From Aegilops tauschii subsp. strangulata (lineage: Eukaryota > Streptophyta > Magnoliopsida > Poales > Poaceae): a stretch of 64,000 nt of DNA. A model generated the notes under the pieces. It did no database searches. It saw only the letters and a program-made list of their open reading frames with translations, and was not told the origin of the DNA. Below are positions 43,601-53,466 of this stretch, one piece after another; positions within the stretch are counted from its first letter, which is position 1, and each line of letters begins with the position of its first letter. Location of the stretch: contig NC_053037.3 of the NCBI RefSeq assembly GCF_002575655.3, positions 254,357,135 to 254,421,134 on the forward strand. The letters are read 5' to 3'. A program made the translations under genes and the position numbers.

Positions 43601-44906
43601 ATGGCGCCACCACCACCACCACTATGTCGACTGTGCCAGTCAAGGTGCGCCAACAGCCTTGCAACTGGCAAGCTGTTCGGCATCTACTTCCAGCCGAGTT
43701 TTCGTCATGCGGCGGTAAGAAATTAGATGAAATGTAACAACTATTTTATTTTTAGTGTTGGCATTACTGCATTGTGTCATTTTGCTTTTTTACACAGATC
43801 GTCCCATGCAATGTGAGGTTGAAATTCAACAAGCTGACAGGAGACACTGTGACATTTGAGGCTCCTGGGGGGCGTACACTATGGAGGTCGAGAAAGGACG
43901 CAATATGTCGCAGATTGGAGGAGATGGATGGGCCCGTTTCCTTGCCCGCATGCGTCTTACTGGTGGTGAGTTGATCAGCTTCTCCTTCAGAGCAGAAAGA
44001 CCCAAGCTGGCTGTCATTTATCTCAACCTGGTGGAAGATGATGAAGATGATGCAGATGATGAAGATGACAAAGATGATGAAGATAATGAGGACCCACTCG
44101 ATGAAGATGATGAGAACCCACTTCATGAAGCCATCGTAGCTCAAAGAATGAGGCTGAGCGAGGAGGAGGTGTGCAACCTATGGGACATAATTCCGCCACG
44201 TGATGACTTTGTCGAGGTGCCATTCGTGACCCGCCTGACAAGTACCATGGTCGATCGGCATGAAATGGTATGTTATACGTACTGACTGTAGTAATTTGAT
44301 GATATATATATGCTTTATTGTTATACTTACAAATGCAAATTATCCGATGATATGCTTAGTGAATCCGATGATATGCTTAGTGTAGAGTCCAATGATATGC
44401 TTTGTGGAATCTAGTCGATGATATGCTTTAGTGTAGAGTCTGATCACATGCTTATTAGTGTAGAATCCAAGGAACTATTAATAGTGTAGATAATCCATAT
44501 ATACTTATTAGTAGAATTCATGATTAGTTAGTACAAATGCGTAGTACTGTGTCTTTTGATAGTGTAGAAATCTAGACTTAATAGAAATATATTTGCAAGA
44601 GTATGTGCGAGGCTATCTATTAATTGATATGTTTTTCTTATTCAGAAATCGCCAAAGAACCTATCTGTGAGTTGTGGTATCGAGCCTGATGAAGAAGGCT
44701 CAGCTGGACTACGCCTTACCGCAAGGGGCTCCGTCACCACCTGTACTTACCGCATGGACATAGACGGTCGCACACACTTAAACTCGGTTGGGTGGAAGAG
44801 ATTCCTCGTTGCCAAGAATCTTCGTGTTGGACAGGCCATCCTAATTACTATCAGGAACACCCACCGCCCAGGCTTGAGGATGATGATCGTCGTCGATATC
44901 ATCTAG
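43601..44906 (+). pseudogene. Captured two-domain B3-like DNA-binding protein gene
   Basis: Three exons fit canonical GT-AG introns, all in phase 0: 43601-43714 (ATG at 43601), 43798-44267 and 44646-44906. Exons 1-2 encode a B3-like domain (GKLFGIYFQPSFRHAA, VPCNVRLKFNK, TMEVEKGRN, GGDGWARFLARMRL, ISFSFRAER). An acidic run (EDDEDDADDEDDKDD) follows, and exon 3 encodes a second B3-like half (VGWKRFLVAKNLRVGQAILI, ending VVDII). B3 proteins are plant-specific DNA-binding transcription factors. The frame is broken once, in the G-run at 43867-43872, where one base appears missing. Short B3 genes of this type are common in grasses. Lying inside a CACTA without transposase, it is best read as a captured host gene fragment. 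Expression is unknown. Confidence 0.65.
44341..44470 (+). repeat. Degenerate GATGATATGCTTAGTG repeat in intron 2
   Basis: Four to five imperfect copies of (AATCC)GATGATATGCTTAGTG inside the second intron of the B3-like gene. Confidence 0.6.
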
Positions 44907-45042
44907 AACTACATATGTGTGTGTGGCTATATCATCTAGAACTACATATGATGATCGTCGTCGATATCATGTAGAACTACATATGATGATCGTCGTCGAT
45001 ATCATCTAGAACTACATATGATGATCGTCGTCGATATCACCT
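44879..45042 (+). repeat. 35-bp tandem repeat at the end of the B3-like gene
   Basis: Unit starts GATGATCGTCGTCGATATCA and ends TCTAGAACTACATAT. About four copies, the second altered. The first copy contains the gene's last codons and stop, so the repeat arose by duplicating the gene's 3' end. Confidence 0.75.
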
Positions 45043-45092
45043 TGTACTGCTTGAGGATGCATGTTGAGTATATATGAAATTGTTATCTAGTA

Positions 45093-45139
45093 CTCCCTCC
45101 GTTCCAAATTACTCGTCGAGTAATTTGGAACCGAGGGAG
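45093..45139. mobile_element. Minimal Stowaway-type MITE
   Basis: 47-bp near-perfect inverted repeat starting CTCCCTCCGTTCCAAATTAC and ending GGAACCGAGGGAG, flanked by TA on both sides (45091-45092, 45140-45141), the Tc1/mariner target duplication. The inner part is almost fully deleted, leaving little more than the two inverted repeats. Confidence 0.8.
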
Positions 45140-45457
45140 TACTACCTAGTACCTATAATGCTTTATGAAATTGATATCTACTAGTACCTAGTATCTGGAA
45201 ATTGCAGTTTATTGAAGCTGAAACGGGGTAGGAAGCGGGGGGAAATGATGAAAGATAGCGCGGGGCCAGGAAATCGCTACAGCTAATTAATAGTAGCGCG
45301 CTCCAGAAACGCGCTGCTGATATAGTCCATAGTAGTAGCGCGGGTACAGACCGCGCTACTACTAACAGTTAGCTGTAGCGCCTTATTGGTAGCGCGGTTG
45401 CCCGCGCTGCTGATAGCCTCAAAACCCGCGCTACTACTAGGGTTTTCCCTAGTAGTG

Positions 45458-46565
45458 GTAGCATAATGGTGAATCATGGATAGATGCACGCAAGGGTCAC
45501 AATAGCATGGCAAAATCATGTAAAGAGGCATAACATGCAAAGTGAACAAGATACAATGGGCATAAAGTAACAAGTGATATATAGCCCATAGCCGTGTGAG
45601 AGCTAAGTAGAAGAGATGCGCGTAGTCCTCGCGCAAAGGGAATGGTGGTAAGGATAGCCCACGGTATCCCAAATCGTCGTTGCTCTCAAGAGCTCGTTTC
45701 GTCAACTCTTGGGATTGAGAGGTTGACGAGTGTACGTGAGTACCTACACAAAAGAAAGACAGAGGGAAAATTGTTGTGTGTGTGGTATATGTACACATCA
45801 TCCATCATGATGCGCACGTGCATGTGTTGGTTAGCACAAAATAGCCAATGCTCAAATAAATGAGATGCGTGATATAGAAACATGTCATCCATCATGATAG
45901 GTTTGTTATTATGTATAGCATAATGGAGACTCAAAGGGTTTAATGCATCATGTGTAACACCTAGAGCATTGTCATGAATGGTATGCATATGGTGCAAAGT
46001 ACGGAATGCATTAAAATCTCCCAATATGTATGAGGAAACTATGGGGGTCTCCTCATGAGCATTAGTGGAAACATTACATGGGGAATATTGACAACATCCA
46101 AAACAAAGCATATTCGGAACAATGTGATCATGGCATGGCATATGAGATGAATTGCGCAAATCATTTAAAGGAAGCATGGCAATATCATCGCATGAAAAGC
46201 AAAAACCAATAACCATCATGTCGTCATCTATGCCATAAGTGCAAATGGGATTTATTTTAGCGGGGCATGCATAGTTACTATGTTGAGATTGAAATGATGC
46301 AATATGGGAGATCTCACTCATAGCATATGACAAGTTCACTGGATTGTCAAACATGATGTGACCAATAGATTTTCACATGATATCCTATGGAGCATAGCAT
46401 CACAACTAGGCAAATCAACATGCTCATCGTCATATTCGTCATAAATTGGTAAGTCATGACATGAGGAGTTCGCACTAGCATGAAGCATGGGGATAGGTGG
46501 ATCAACATCATGCAAGCAATCATTGGTAAGATAGTCCGCTAGTGAGACAAGTGAAGTACCATCAC
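45458..46565 (-). other. Family E internal region, middle part 2
   Basis: Successive minus-strand frames (45283-45801, 45686-46354, 46336-46620) with short overlaps. The longest (222 codons) has NLSYAMSEISHIASFQSQHS and IMMDDVYIYHTHNNF. No known domain. Frame changes suggest a decayed long frame or simply low stop density. Confidence 0.5.
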
Positions 46566-47729
46566 CTATGTTACTTTTGGAGCATCGCTCATGTGTTGTA
46601 GGTGAGGTGTCGAATACCAAGTCGTGGCTATCTTCATCTTGATGGAACCATGTGGGGGTGCATCATCGTCCACCATGGCCATCATCGTCTCCATTGGAGG
46701 TATGGACTCATCGAGGATAGGCATGTCGTCATGTAGGAGACCTAGCACCAAAGAAGAAAATACACTCGGAGTAGAGGTTAAGTCGTTAGAAATCATAGTG
46801 GCCTCACATGCCGTGTCAACTACCTCACTCACGAAGTGTTGTGGCTCACTCACTCCCTCTTGGATGCGCTCACTCGCATGGTTGGTGGAGTCACTCAAAT
46901 GGCTCTCAACCTCACATAGGATGTGTGGCATGCTCTCAAGTGTGGGGCTAGTGGTGGTCACACTCATCCTCTCATAGGAAATGCACTCAATGTCACATAT
47001 GGTGGAGTCACTCATATCCCTCATGGTGGGGTGGCTCTCCTCACATGGGAATTGGGACATCTTGTCATATGTGGGTGTCGGAGAGGTGTAGGTGCAAACG
47101 TCTCCAAAGATGAGTGCCGTAGGATGTGGCAAAACATCACTCTCCTCCGAGACAAAAGATAAAGTCTCATGTGCGGTCTCGTAGCTTGACTCGGAGTATG
47201 AGTCCAATATGGGCGCCGTCTTCATGTTGTTGAAGAGGTTCGTGCTCGTCGCCGTGGTCGAAGGGGATGGCCCTTGCTCGACCTTCTTGTCACCGTCTTG
47301 TTGTTGGAGGCCCATATGATGTGGCACCTCGTAGCTCATCTCTATGACCGAAGGGAATTTCCCATGCTCGGTCATCTTTCTTGAGGGGCTTCCAAAGAAG
47401 GAAGTGTCGCCCTTGCTCGTAGGTGGTCGCCTTGTTGTTGAAGATGTCGATGTAGGTGAACTCATGGGAAGTAGGCGAAGATGTCGTACGTCCAAAGGCG
47501 AAGATGCCTTGATAGCACTTGGCGAATATGCCAAAGTGGTGGTGGTAGCCATAGCTCCGTCTTGGTGGTGCTCGTCTCGCGGTCTTCTCTTTTGCTCATG
47601 AAGCTTGGACTTGGCGTGAAGTAGGGCTTGTTGGGACTTGTACATTTGCGCTTGGCGAGCATCTTCATGAGGATGGTGTCGTTGTCGTACTTGAGGTCGT
47701 AGTAGATGTCGTTCGTCATCGTCGTGCAC
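46566..47729 (-). CDS. Open frame in family E interior, unknown
   Basis: 387 codons on the minus strand directly below the family E gag start, with no recognised domain. It begins with a His/Arg/Gln-rich stretch (QVRQRHHPHEDARQAQ) that resembles the Q/R-rich linker of the family D gag, followed by long Ser/Thr-rich sequence and repeated short acidic motifs. No zinc knuckle or catalytic motif is present. In family D this position is occupied by the Gag domain, zinc knuckle and protease, so here the enzymatic region appears to have been replaced. It may be non-coding. Confidence 0.45.
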   Translation of the reverse strand: MHDDDERHLLRPQVRQRHHPHEDARQAQMYKSQQALLHAKSKLHEQKRRPRDEHHQDGAMATTTTLAYSPSAIKASSPLDVRHLRLLPMSSPTSTSSTTRRPPTSKGDTSFFGSPSRKMTEHGKFPSVIEMSYEVPHHMGLQQQDGDKKVEQGPSPSTTATSTNLFNNMKTAPILDSYSESSYETAHETLSFVSEESDVLPHPTALIFGDVCTYTSPTPTYDKMSQFPCEESHPTMRDMSDSTICDIECISYERMSVTTTSPTLESMPHILCEVESHLSDSTNHASERIQEGVSEPQHFVSEVVDTACEATMISNDLTSTPSVFSSLVLGLLHDDMPILDESIPPMETMMAMVDDDAPPHGSIKMKIATTWYSTPHLQHMSDAPKVT

Positions 47730-47861
47730 ATGATGCTTGGAGGTGACTTGCCCTTCATGATGATGTGGATCACGAACGTGATGGTGGTCGCCATGGAGAT
47801 GTGGACGTGGACGACTTGCGCTTGCATCTTGTTGGCGCTCCGAAGACTTGTGACTTGAACG

Positions 47862-48152
47862 TCACTGCCTTGAGGACGATGAAGGGGAAGAACGGTTGAT
47901 CAACAAGGTCTGAATCTCCTCCATCCTTGCATCTTCCTCCTTCTTTTGTGCGGAAAGCTTGTAGTTGAAGTAGTCTCTTGTATGTGCTTCGGAGTGTCGT
48001 ATGTCGATGGCGAGGTTGTCGATGCGCTCTCGCAATCTTGATTGTGCGCCTTGCATTTGTCGTTGTAGATCGAAGATGGACGCTTTGGTGATGTAGTTGT
48101 TCGCGCCGTCGTTGTTGTCGAAGACCGGAGATGAAATGCCTTTCCTATCCAT
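47862..48152 (-). pseudogene. Family E gag N-terminus
   Basis: From the ATG at 48152 (MDRKGISSPVFDNN). The stretch RLRERIDNLAIDIRHSEAHTRDYF is clearly homologous to LGDRIDNLATDLQQSEQRTRDYF of the family D gag (56602), a coiled-coil-like N-terminus. The frame stops at 47862 and the Gag core domain is absent, so E is a non-autonomous relative of D. Confidence 0.7.
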
Positions 48153-49368
48153 CACAAGACTTGAGCAAATATGAGTAGAAGAAAGGAAGGAACTATACCA
48201 AATGTACCTTGACCGATGTTGAAAATGGATCAATGATCACTCAATGATGTAACAAGGAAATAGCACAATCGGTACCGATCTCGTCAACTTCTCACACCTA
48301 CACAAATAAGGCTTATGGTGGAGCTCAGTGAGGATAGTGGCACAAAAATTTAATGCAAAATTTTAGTAAGAGTCAATAATGTTGAAAGAAATTCACAAAT
48401 TCGCAAATGTAACAAGTAGACCAATAGCAAAGAATGGCACACGAAAACGCACACACGGATAGATAAATGGGGTCGTGCAACCAAGGAATGAGCACAAAAT
48501 GTGGAATCCATGGAAAACGCTCGTGTTGCACAACTCAAGAGAGACGCTAGCACGATTGCTCAATAGGCGGATACGACACTTGTGCACAACCTATAAGATG
48601 CAAATAAACTTTCTATCCCAAGTATGCTATGTATGTATGGTTCCCGGTGTTTCTATCGGATATGACAATCTTATGCAATATGGTAGGATGCTATGGCTAT
48701 TGCTCAGAAGCTTCTTTGCTCTTTCTCTTTTGCTTAAAAGCTTATTCTTTTTTTTTTGATATGGCCACAATGCGAAATGCACAAACCAAGATAGCAATTG
48801 TATATATGCGAGAACGAACTTGTGACACAAGATATGATATGATGATACCAATATGATATGGTATGTATGCAATGGAAGGTGTAGATCACTAATGTGCACA
48901 AGTGACGTAGCCGACAATACTCAAATGGCTAGTCTCGATAGGCAAGTAACGCAAAATGGGCTAGGGGTTATCAATGCAATTGCAAGGGGGATATACAATG
49001 GTGTCTTCGAGGTTACCATCCTTGGCGATGATGAGAGGCGGTGTTGCCGATGTCGACCCGTTCCTAATTAGCCGAAACACCTTAGGAAACGGAAAAACCA
49101 CAACTCAAAATCTCAAGGACAAAAGTCAAATGGTGGTAGCGGGATGCGATGGGGTTGTTGCGGAAGATCAATGGGATTGCGGAAATGCAATGATGGGTTA
49201 GGTTGCGAGTAGGCAATGCGGAAGTGGTGGTGGTAGTGTATGGTGGGCAAGCCAATGCGGAAGTGGTGGTGGTGGTTGATGAAGAAGCAACCGTCCCTAA
49301 GTAGCCGAAACACCTTAGGAGACTCAAATCACAACTCAAGCGACCACTAATGCTATATGGATCAATAT
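48153..49368 (-). other. Family E leader
   Basis: About 1.2 kb with no supported gene. It contains a repeated GCGGAAGTGGTGGTGGT unit (about 49217-49275), two copies of GTAGCCGAAACACCTTAGGA-like sequence (about 49070 and 49300), and a TTGGTATCATC block (minus strand, near 48845) that is not adjacent to the LTR. The first bases after the LTR differ from those of family D. Confidence 0.55.
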
Positions 49369-50484
49369 TGATGTAGGGTGGAACCCTAGATGGCCGATCT
49401 TTCACGAAAGGAGCGGATCCCAACTAAGAACACGAAGAACACGAGGGGAAACATGAGGGGAAACACAAGAGAATCACTCAAACCAACAAGATTCGATTAC
49501 ACATGCGCTAGATCCAAGAATACAAAGGGAGATACACGATCCACGATCAACAAAGGATGATACAAAGGGTAACCGGTTCTTCTCCGTGAGGAGGTCTTGA
49601 TGGGGGCCACCCAAGAGGGGGTCTTGAATCCAACGTGGGTCGTCTCCGAAGAGGGGCCGCAGTCTCTCTCGAGGAGGAGATCCGTATGGATGAGCAATGC
49701 TATATCTCACATATGAGCTAAACCAATCTTAACCCTAGAAAGATGGGGGAGAAGGAGTATATATAGTCTAGAGGGTCGAAGGGGTACACGGGCTTCGGCC
49801 CTTTACTGTGCGTAGACAGAGGGGGCGGATGTCCGGGCGACGGGCCGGATGTCCGGGCCTTCCCGAGGGGCCGGATGTCCGGGCTTGGTGGCCGGATGTC
49901 CGGGCTGGATGGTTCAGCTACTGTAGTTTCTTTCGCGTGGCGCCGGATGTCCAGGCGAGGGGCCGGATGTCCGGGCTGGATGGTTCAGCTACTGTAGTTT
50001 CTGTCGCGTGGCGCCGGATGTCCAGGCGAGGGGCCGGATTTCCTGGGCTTCGGGAGGAGCCGGATGTCCGGGGCTGGGTCCGGATGTCCGGGGCTGGGTC
50101 CGGATGTCCGGGGCTGGGTCCGGATGTCCGGGCCCTGTAGCACTTCGATGGCTGGGTTGCTGCTGTTGTTGACATCTTCAGGGGCCGGATGTCCGGGGCC
50201 TGGAAGGTGGACTTGCCTTCTTCCGTTGGTTCTCTTCATCCATGGACTTGGTGGCTTGTCCGTCTTCACGTGCATCTTCGTGAGGGTCCTCTTGATACCT
50301 GATCATGCATAGCATATCGGACTTAGGTAGTAGCCATGTCTCGAGTGGATCATATGTGATATCACTAAGGAAGGAAGTCACCTCGTTCTCGAGAGCTCTA
50401 GCTCGTGCTCGTGTCATAGGTCCTCTTGGCTCTTGATGAGACGATGGTAGGTCCATGGGGATGACCATAGGATGCTCCGCATCA
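49369..50484 (-). repeat. Shared LTR of families D and E
   Basis: 1116-bp LTR, TGATGCGGAGCATCC (50484) to CCTACATCA (49369) on the minus strand. On one side it follows family D integrase and a polypurine tract, so it is D's 3' LTR. On the other side it precedes family E leader and gag start, so it is E's 5' LTR. A TATA-like TATATATA lies near 49760. Confidence 0.75.
49825..50205. repeat. Array of CCGGATGTCCGG near-palindromes in the LTR
   Basis: More than a dozen copies of (G)CCGGATGTCC(G)GG at irregular spacing, including three head-to-tail 20-bp units GGGCTGGGTCCGGATGTCCG (about 50070-50135) and a ~70-bp duplication around GGTTCAGCTACTGTAGTTTC (49910-50000). Related CGGACGTCCGG copies lie in the E LTR at 32042-32290. 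Confidence 0.75.
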
Positions 50485-51062
50485 TCTCCCCGCACTTGGG
50501 AAAGATCCGACCTCGGATCGAAATCCTCATCACCATGGTACGGGGATAGATCTTTGATGTTGAAGATGTCGGTCACGGAGTACTTGTCGCATGGGATGTC
50601 GATCTTGTATGCGTTGTTGTTGTAGCGTGCAAGCACCTTGAAGGGTCCATCCGCTCGGGGTAGTAGCTTGGACTTGTGTTCCTTGGGGAAGTGATCCTTG
50701 CGAAGGTGTAGCCACACAAGATCTCCAACATTGAACATCATGGGTTGCTTGTTGACGTTGAGCTTGGTCGCGAGTCGTTGTACTTGGCGCTCGATGGTGT
50801 TTCTTGTATCTTCGTGCATCTTCTTGAGGAAGTTGACTCCGGCACTCGCGTCCATGTTTGTGCGCTCTTGTAGCGGTAGAGGTAGAATGTCCAATGGAGA
50901 CAATGGGTTGAAGCCATAGACGACCTCGAAGGGGGACTTGCCGGTAGTCGAATGTCTTGCACGATTGTAGGTGCACTCGGCGATGGGTAGGCACTCCTCC
51001 CACTCCTTGATGTTCTTCTTTATCAACACGCGTAGTAGAGTGGAGAGCGTGCGGTTGGTCAC
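50178..51062 (-). pseudogene. Family D integrase C-terminus and LTR-encoded tail
   Basis: Frame preceded by [10 protein letters not shown] and a stop. It carries the third catalytic position region (ECTYNRARHSTTGKSPFEVVYG), the conserved [20 protein letters not shown] block, and FKVLARYNNNAYKID. It then crosses the polypurine tract (DLSQVRGDDAEHP) into the LTR with GPMTRARARALENEV before degenerating into the repeat-encoded SPPSRPRTSGP. In family A the same order is found, so the two share architecture. Confidence 0.75.
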
Positions 51063-51089
51063 CTCCGTTTGGCCATCGGTTTGTGGATG

Positions 51090-51563
51090 TTATGCCGAAG
51101 AGAACAAAAGCTTGATTCCGAGCTTGGCGCACAATGTCTTCCAAAAGTAACTCAAGAACTTGACGTCGCGGTCCGAGACAATCGTCTTTGGCACTCCATG
51201 AAGGCGCAAGATTTCCCTACAAAACAAATTTGCAACATGTGAAGCATCGTCTATCTTGTTGCAAGGAATGAAATGTGCCATTTTGGAGAATCGGTCCACA
51301 ACAACAAAAACGGAATCCTTGCCATTTCGAGTTCTAGGCAAACCAAGCACAAAGTCCATGCTAATGTCTTCCCATGGGTGATATGGAATTGGAAGTGGCA
51401 TATAGAGGCCATGAGATTGAGCTTTGGACTTAGCTTTGCGACATGTAGAGCATCGGTTGGTGAAGCGATTGACGTCGCGGAACATCTTGGGCCAAAAGTA
51501 GTTCTTGGAGAGCGTAGCAAATGTCTTGTCGTGTCCAAAGTAATCCCATGAGTCCGCCTCCAT
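51090..51563 (-). pseudogene. Family D integrase zinc finger and core
   Basis: Encodes the zinc-binding region ([24 protein letters not shown]), [17 protein letters not shown] with the first Asp, [12 protein letters not shown], and [13 protein letters not shown] with the second Asp, then stops at SSA where family A has [10 protein letters not shown] frame change at about 51540 separates it from the RNase H frame. Confidence 0.75.
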
Positions 51564-52539
51564 GAGATTCCTGCAAAACCAACAAGCGAAGAGAGGACTC
51601 GGGGATGCAAAGTTTGTTAGCTCTCATAAGATATCCATCTTTGAGGTAGTATCGATCCCAAGAAGTATGCGTCAAACACTTGGCATAAGGAATAGAAAAT
51701 GTAGGATCATGCTCATACAAGTCTTTTATATGCTCAAAGCCAATGACATTTAACTCAAGTTGATTAACAAGCATGCATATACGGGAAAGTGCATCCGCCA
51801 CAACATTTTCCTTACCTTTAATATACTTGATGACATAAGGAAACGACTCAATGAACTCACTCCATTTAGCATGACGCTTGTTCAACTTAGTTTGACCCTT
51901 AAGGTATTTAAGGGTTTCATGGTCGGTATGCATGATGAACTCATGAGGGCGTTGGAAATGTTTCCATTCATGCAAAACTCGCACCAAAGCATATAGCGCT
52001 TTGTCATAGATAGGGTAATTGAGTTGCGCTCCGGAGAGTTTCTCACTAAAATAAGCAATTGGGCGCTTCTCTTGCGTTAACACACCTCCTATGCCATTAC
52101 CACTAGCATCGCAATGAATTTTGAAAGGTTTGTAAAAGTTGGGTAATGCAAGCACGGGAGCATGAGTAAGCAAATTCTTAAGCTCATTGAAAGCGATATC
52201 TTGAGATGTTCCCCAAACAAACGGTGCATTTTTCTTACTCAAAGCATGCAAAGGTGAAGCAATGGTGCTAAAATCCTTCACAAATCTGTGATAGAAACTG
52301 GCTAATCCAAGAAAACTACGCACTTGCTGCAAATTGGTTGGTTGGGGCCAAGTTTTAATAGCATTGATCTTAGATTCATCAACATGAACACCCTTAGAAG
52401 ATACTACGAAACCCAAGAAAACAAGCTTATCAACACCAAATAGGCATTTTTCCATATTAGCATAAAGTTGCTCTTTTCGAAGAGTTTGTAGCACGGTGCG
52501 AAGGTGGGTGACATGCTCTTTGAGAGATTTGCTAAACAC
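51430..52539 (-). pseudogene. Family D RT thumb and RNase H
   Basis: Starts just after the YFDDI site where the solo LTR inserted ([13 protein letters not shown]). It carries the RT connection ([31 protein letters not shown]), RNase H ([31 protein letters not shown]) and the linker to integrase (HGGGLMG). The frame then shifts near 51540 into non-homologous residues. The enzyme would degrade the RNA strand of the replication hybrid. It is inactive here because the RT is split. Confidence 0.75.
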
Positions 52540-52549
52540 AAGGATATCA

Positions 52550-53466
52550 TGATGAGGACATCAATACCATTGTTACACCCACAGCCCCTGCTGCTATACC
52601 TACTGGACCAATTACTAGAGCTCGCGCACGCCAATTAAATTACCAGGTACTTTCGTTTCTTGGTAATGATTCTAATGTTTATGAGAATATGATGCTGCCT
52701 AAATTGGATACATTTGTTTTGCTTACAAAAGAAGGGCCTAGCTTTGAGAAGGATGAACATTGGAGCAAGAACAAGCATGGAGATGATGGCATGCGCATGG
52801 GGGACAAGAACGGAGTTACAAGTGATGATTTCAGGACATTGAAGCCACCATAATGCGTGCATGAAGCCTTGGACGAAATATACAAGATGCTACTTCATAA
52901 CTTTCGTCCAGAGGCTATTCTAGGTGCTGCGTCACCTTATTATTGGGCCAGGCCCATGTAATTTCGAAATACTTGAGTATAGGCTATTTTTAGAGTCCGT
53001 ATGTGTGGGGAAACAAGACATAGGGTTGGTTTCGGACCCCTTCCCCAAGGGCCAAGAAATTCCCCCCTCTTCCTCCATATATACAGCCCTTAGGGCATCG
53101 TTTAGACTTTGGGTTTTGTTTAGATTAAAAGTTCGCCATAGCTGCAACTTCGCGTACTTCGTTTGTGTTCAACGACCAGACAAAGGCGTCATAGAACCCC
53201 ACCTTGATCAATAAAGCTTTCATCTTATATTCGCAATATCCAGATTGCAATCTCAGTTTCTTGCTTGTTCTTCGTTTGCTCGCAGGAAACAGACCCTCGT
53301 GGTCTGGTTGATCGTGCTCCGGCGTGGTCAATAACCTCTCGGAGTTGGTTTAGCGATTGCTAAGGCGCGACGTCATCGCACGTTCGTAGTCGGATCTTCA
53401 AAGTCGACTTCCACCAAAGCGATATCCATCATCTCATCGAAAGACGGGACACCTTTGCCTCTATCA
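52550..53466 (+). mobile_element. Solo LTR of family A (L7) in family D reverse transcriptase
   Basis: 917-bp LTR with perfect 5-bp target duplication TATCA (52545-52549 and 53467-53471). No internal family A sequence remains. It splits the YFDDI codons of the family D reverse transcriptase and lies in the opposite orientation to its host. Confidence 0.92.

Larger units (their letters stand above)
42149..45457 (+). mobile_element. CACTA DNA transposon, non-autonomous, carrying a B3-like gene
   Basis: 3309 bp bounded by CACTACTAGGGAAAA and its reverse complement TTTTCCCTAGTAGTG, with a 3-bp target duplication GTA (42146-42148 and 45458-45460). Both ends carry the subterminal motif (AGCAGTAGCGCG and its complement) in many copies, as in other grass CACTA elements. 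No transposase frame is present. The interior holds a gene-like block with introns (43601-44906), so it would move only with a transposase in trans. Inserted in family E. The strand is that of the inner gene. Confidence 0.9.

Noticed and set aside
43601..44906. B3-like gene as an ordinary functional host gene
   Set aside because: It lies wholly between CACTA ends, has a frameshift in a G-run, and the surrounding DNA is retrotransposon. Called a captured pseudogene instead.
50060..50135. Regularly spaced repeats resembling a small CRISPR array
   Set aside because: Plant retrotransposon LTR; repeats are head-to-tail with no unique spacers and belong to the CCGGATGTCCGG array.
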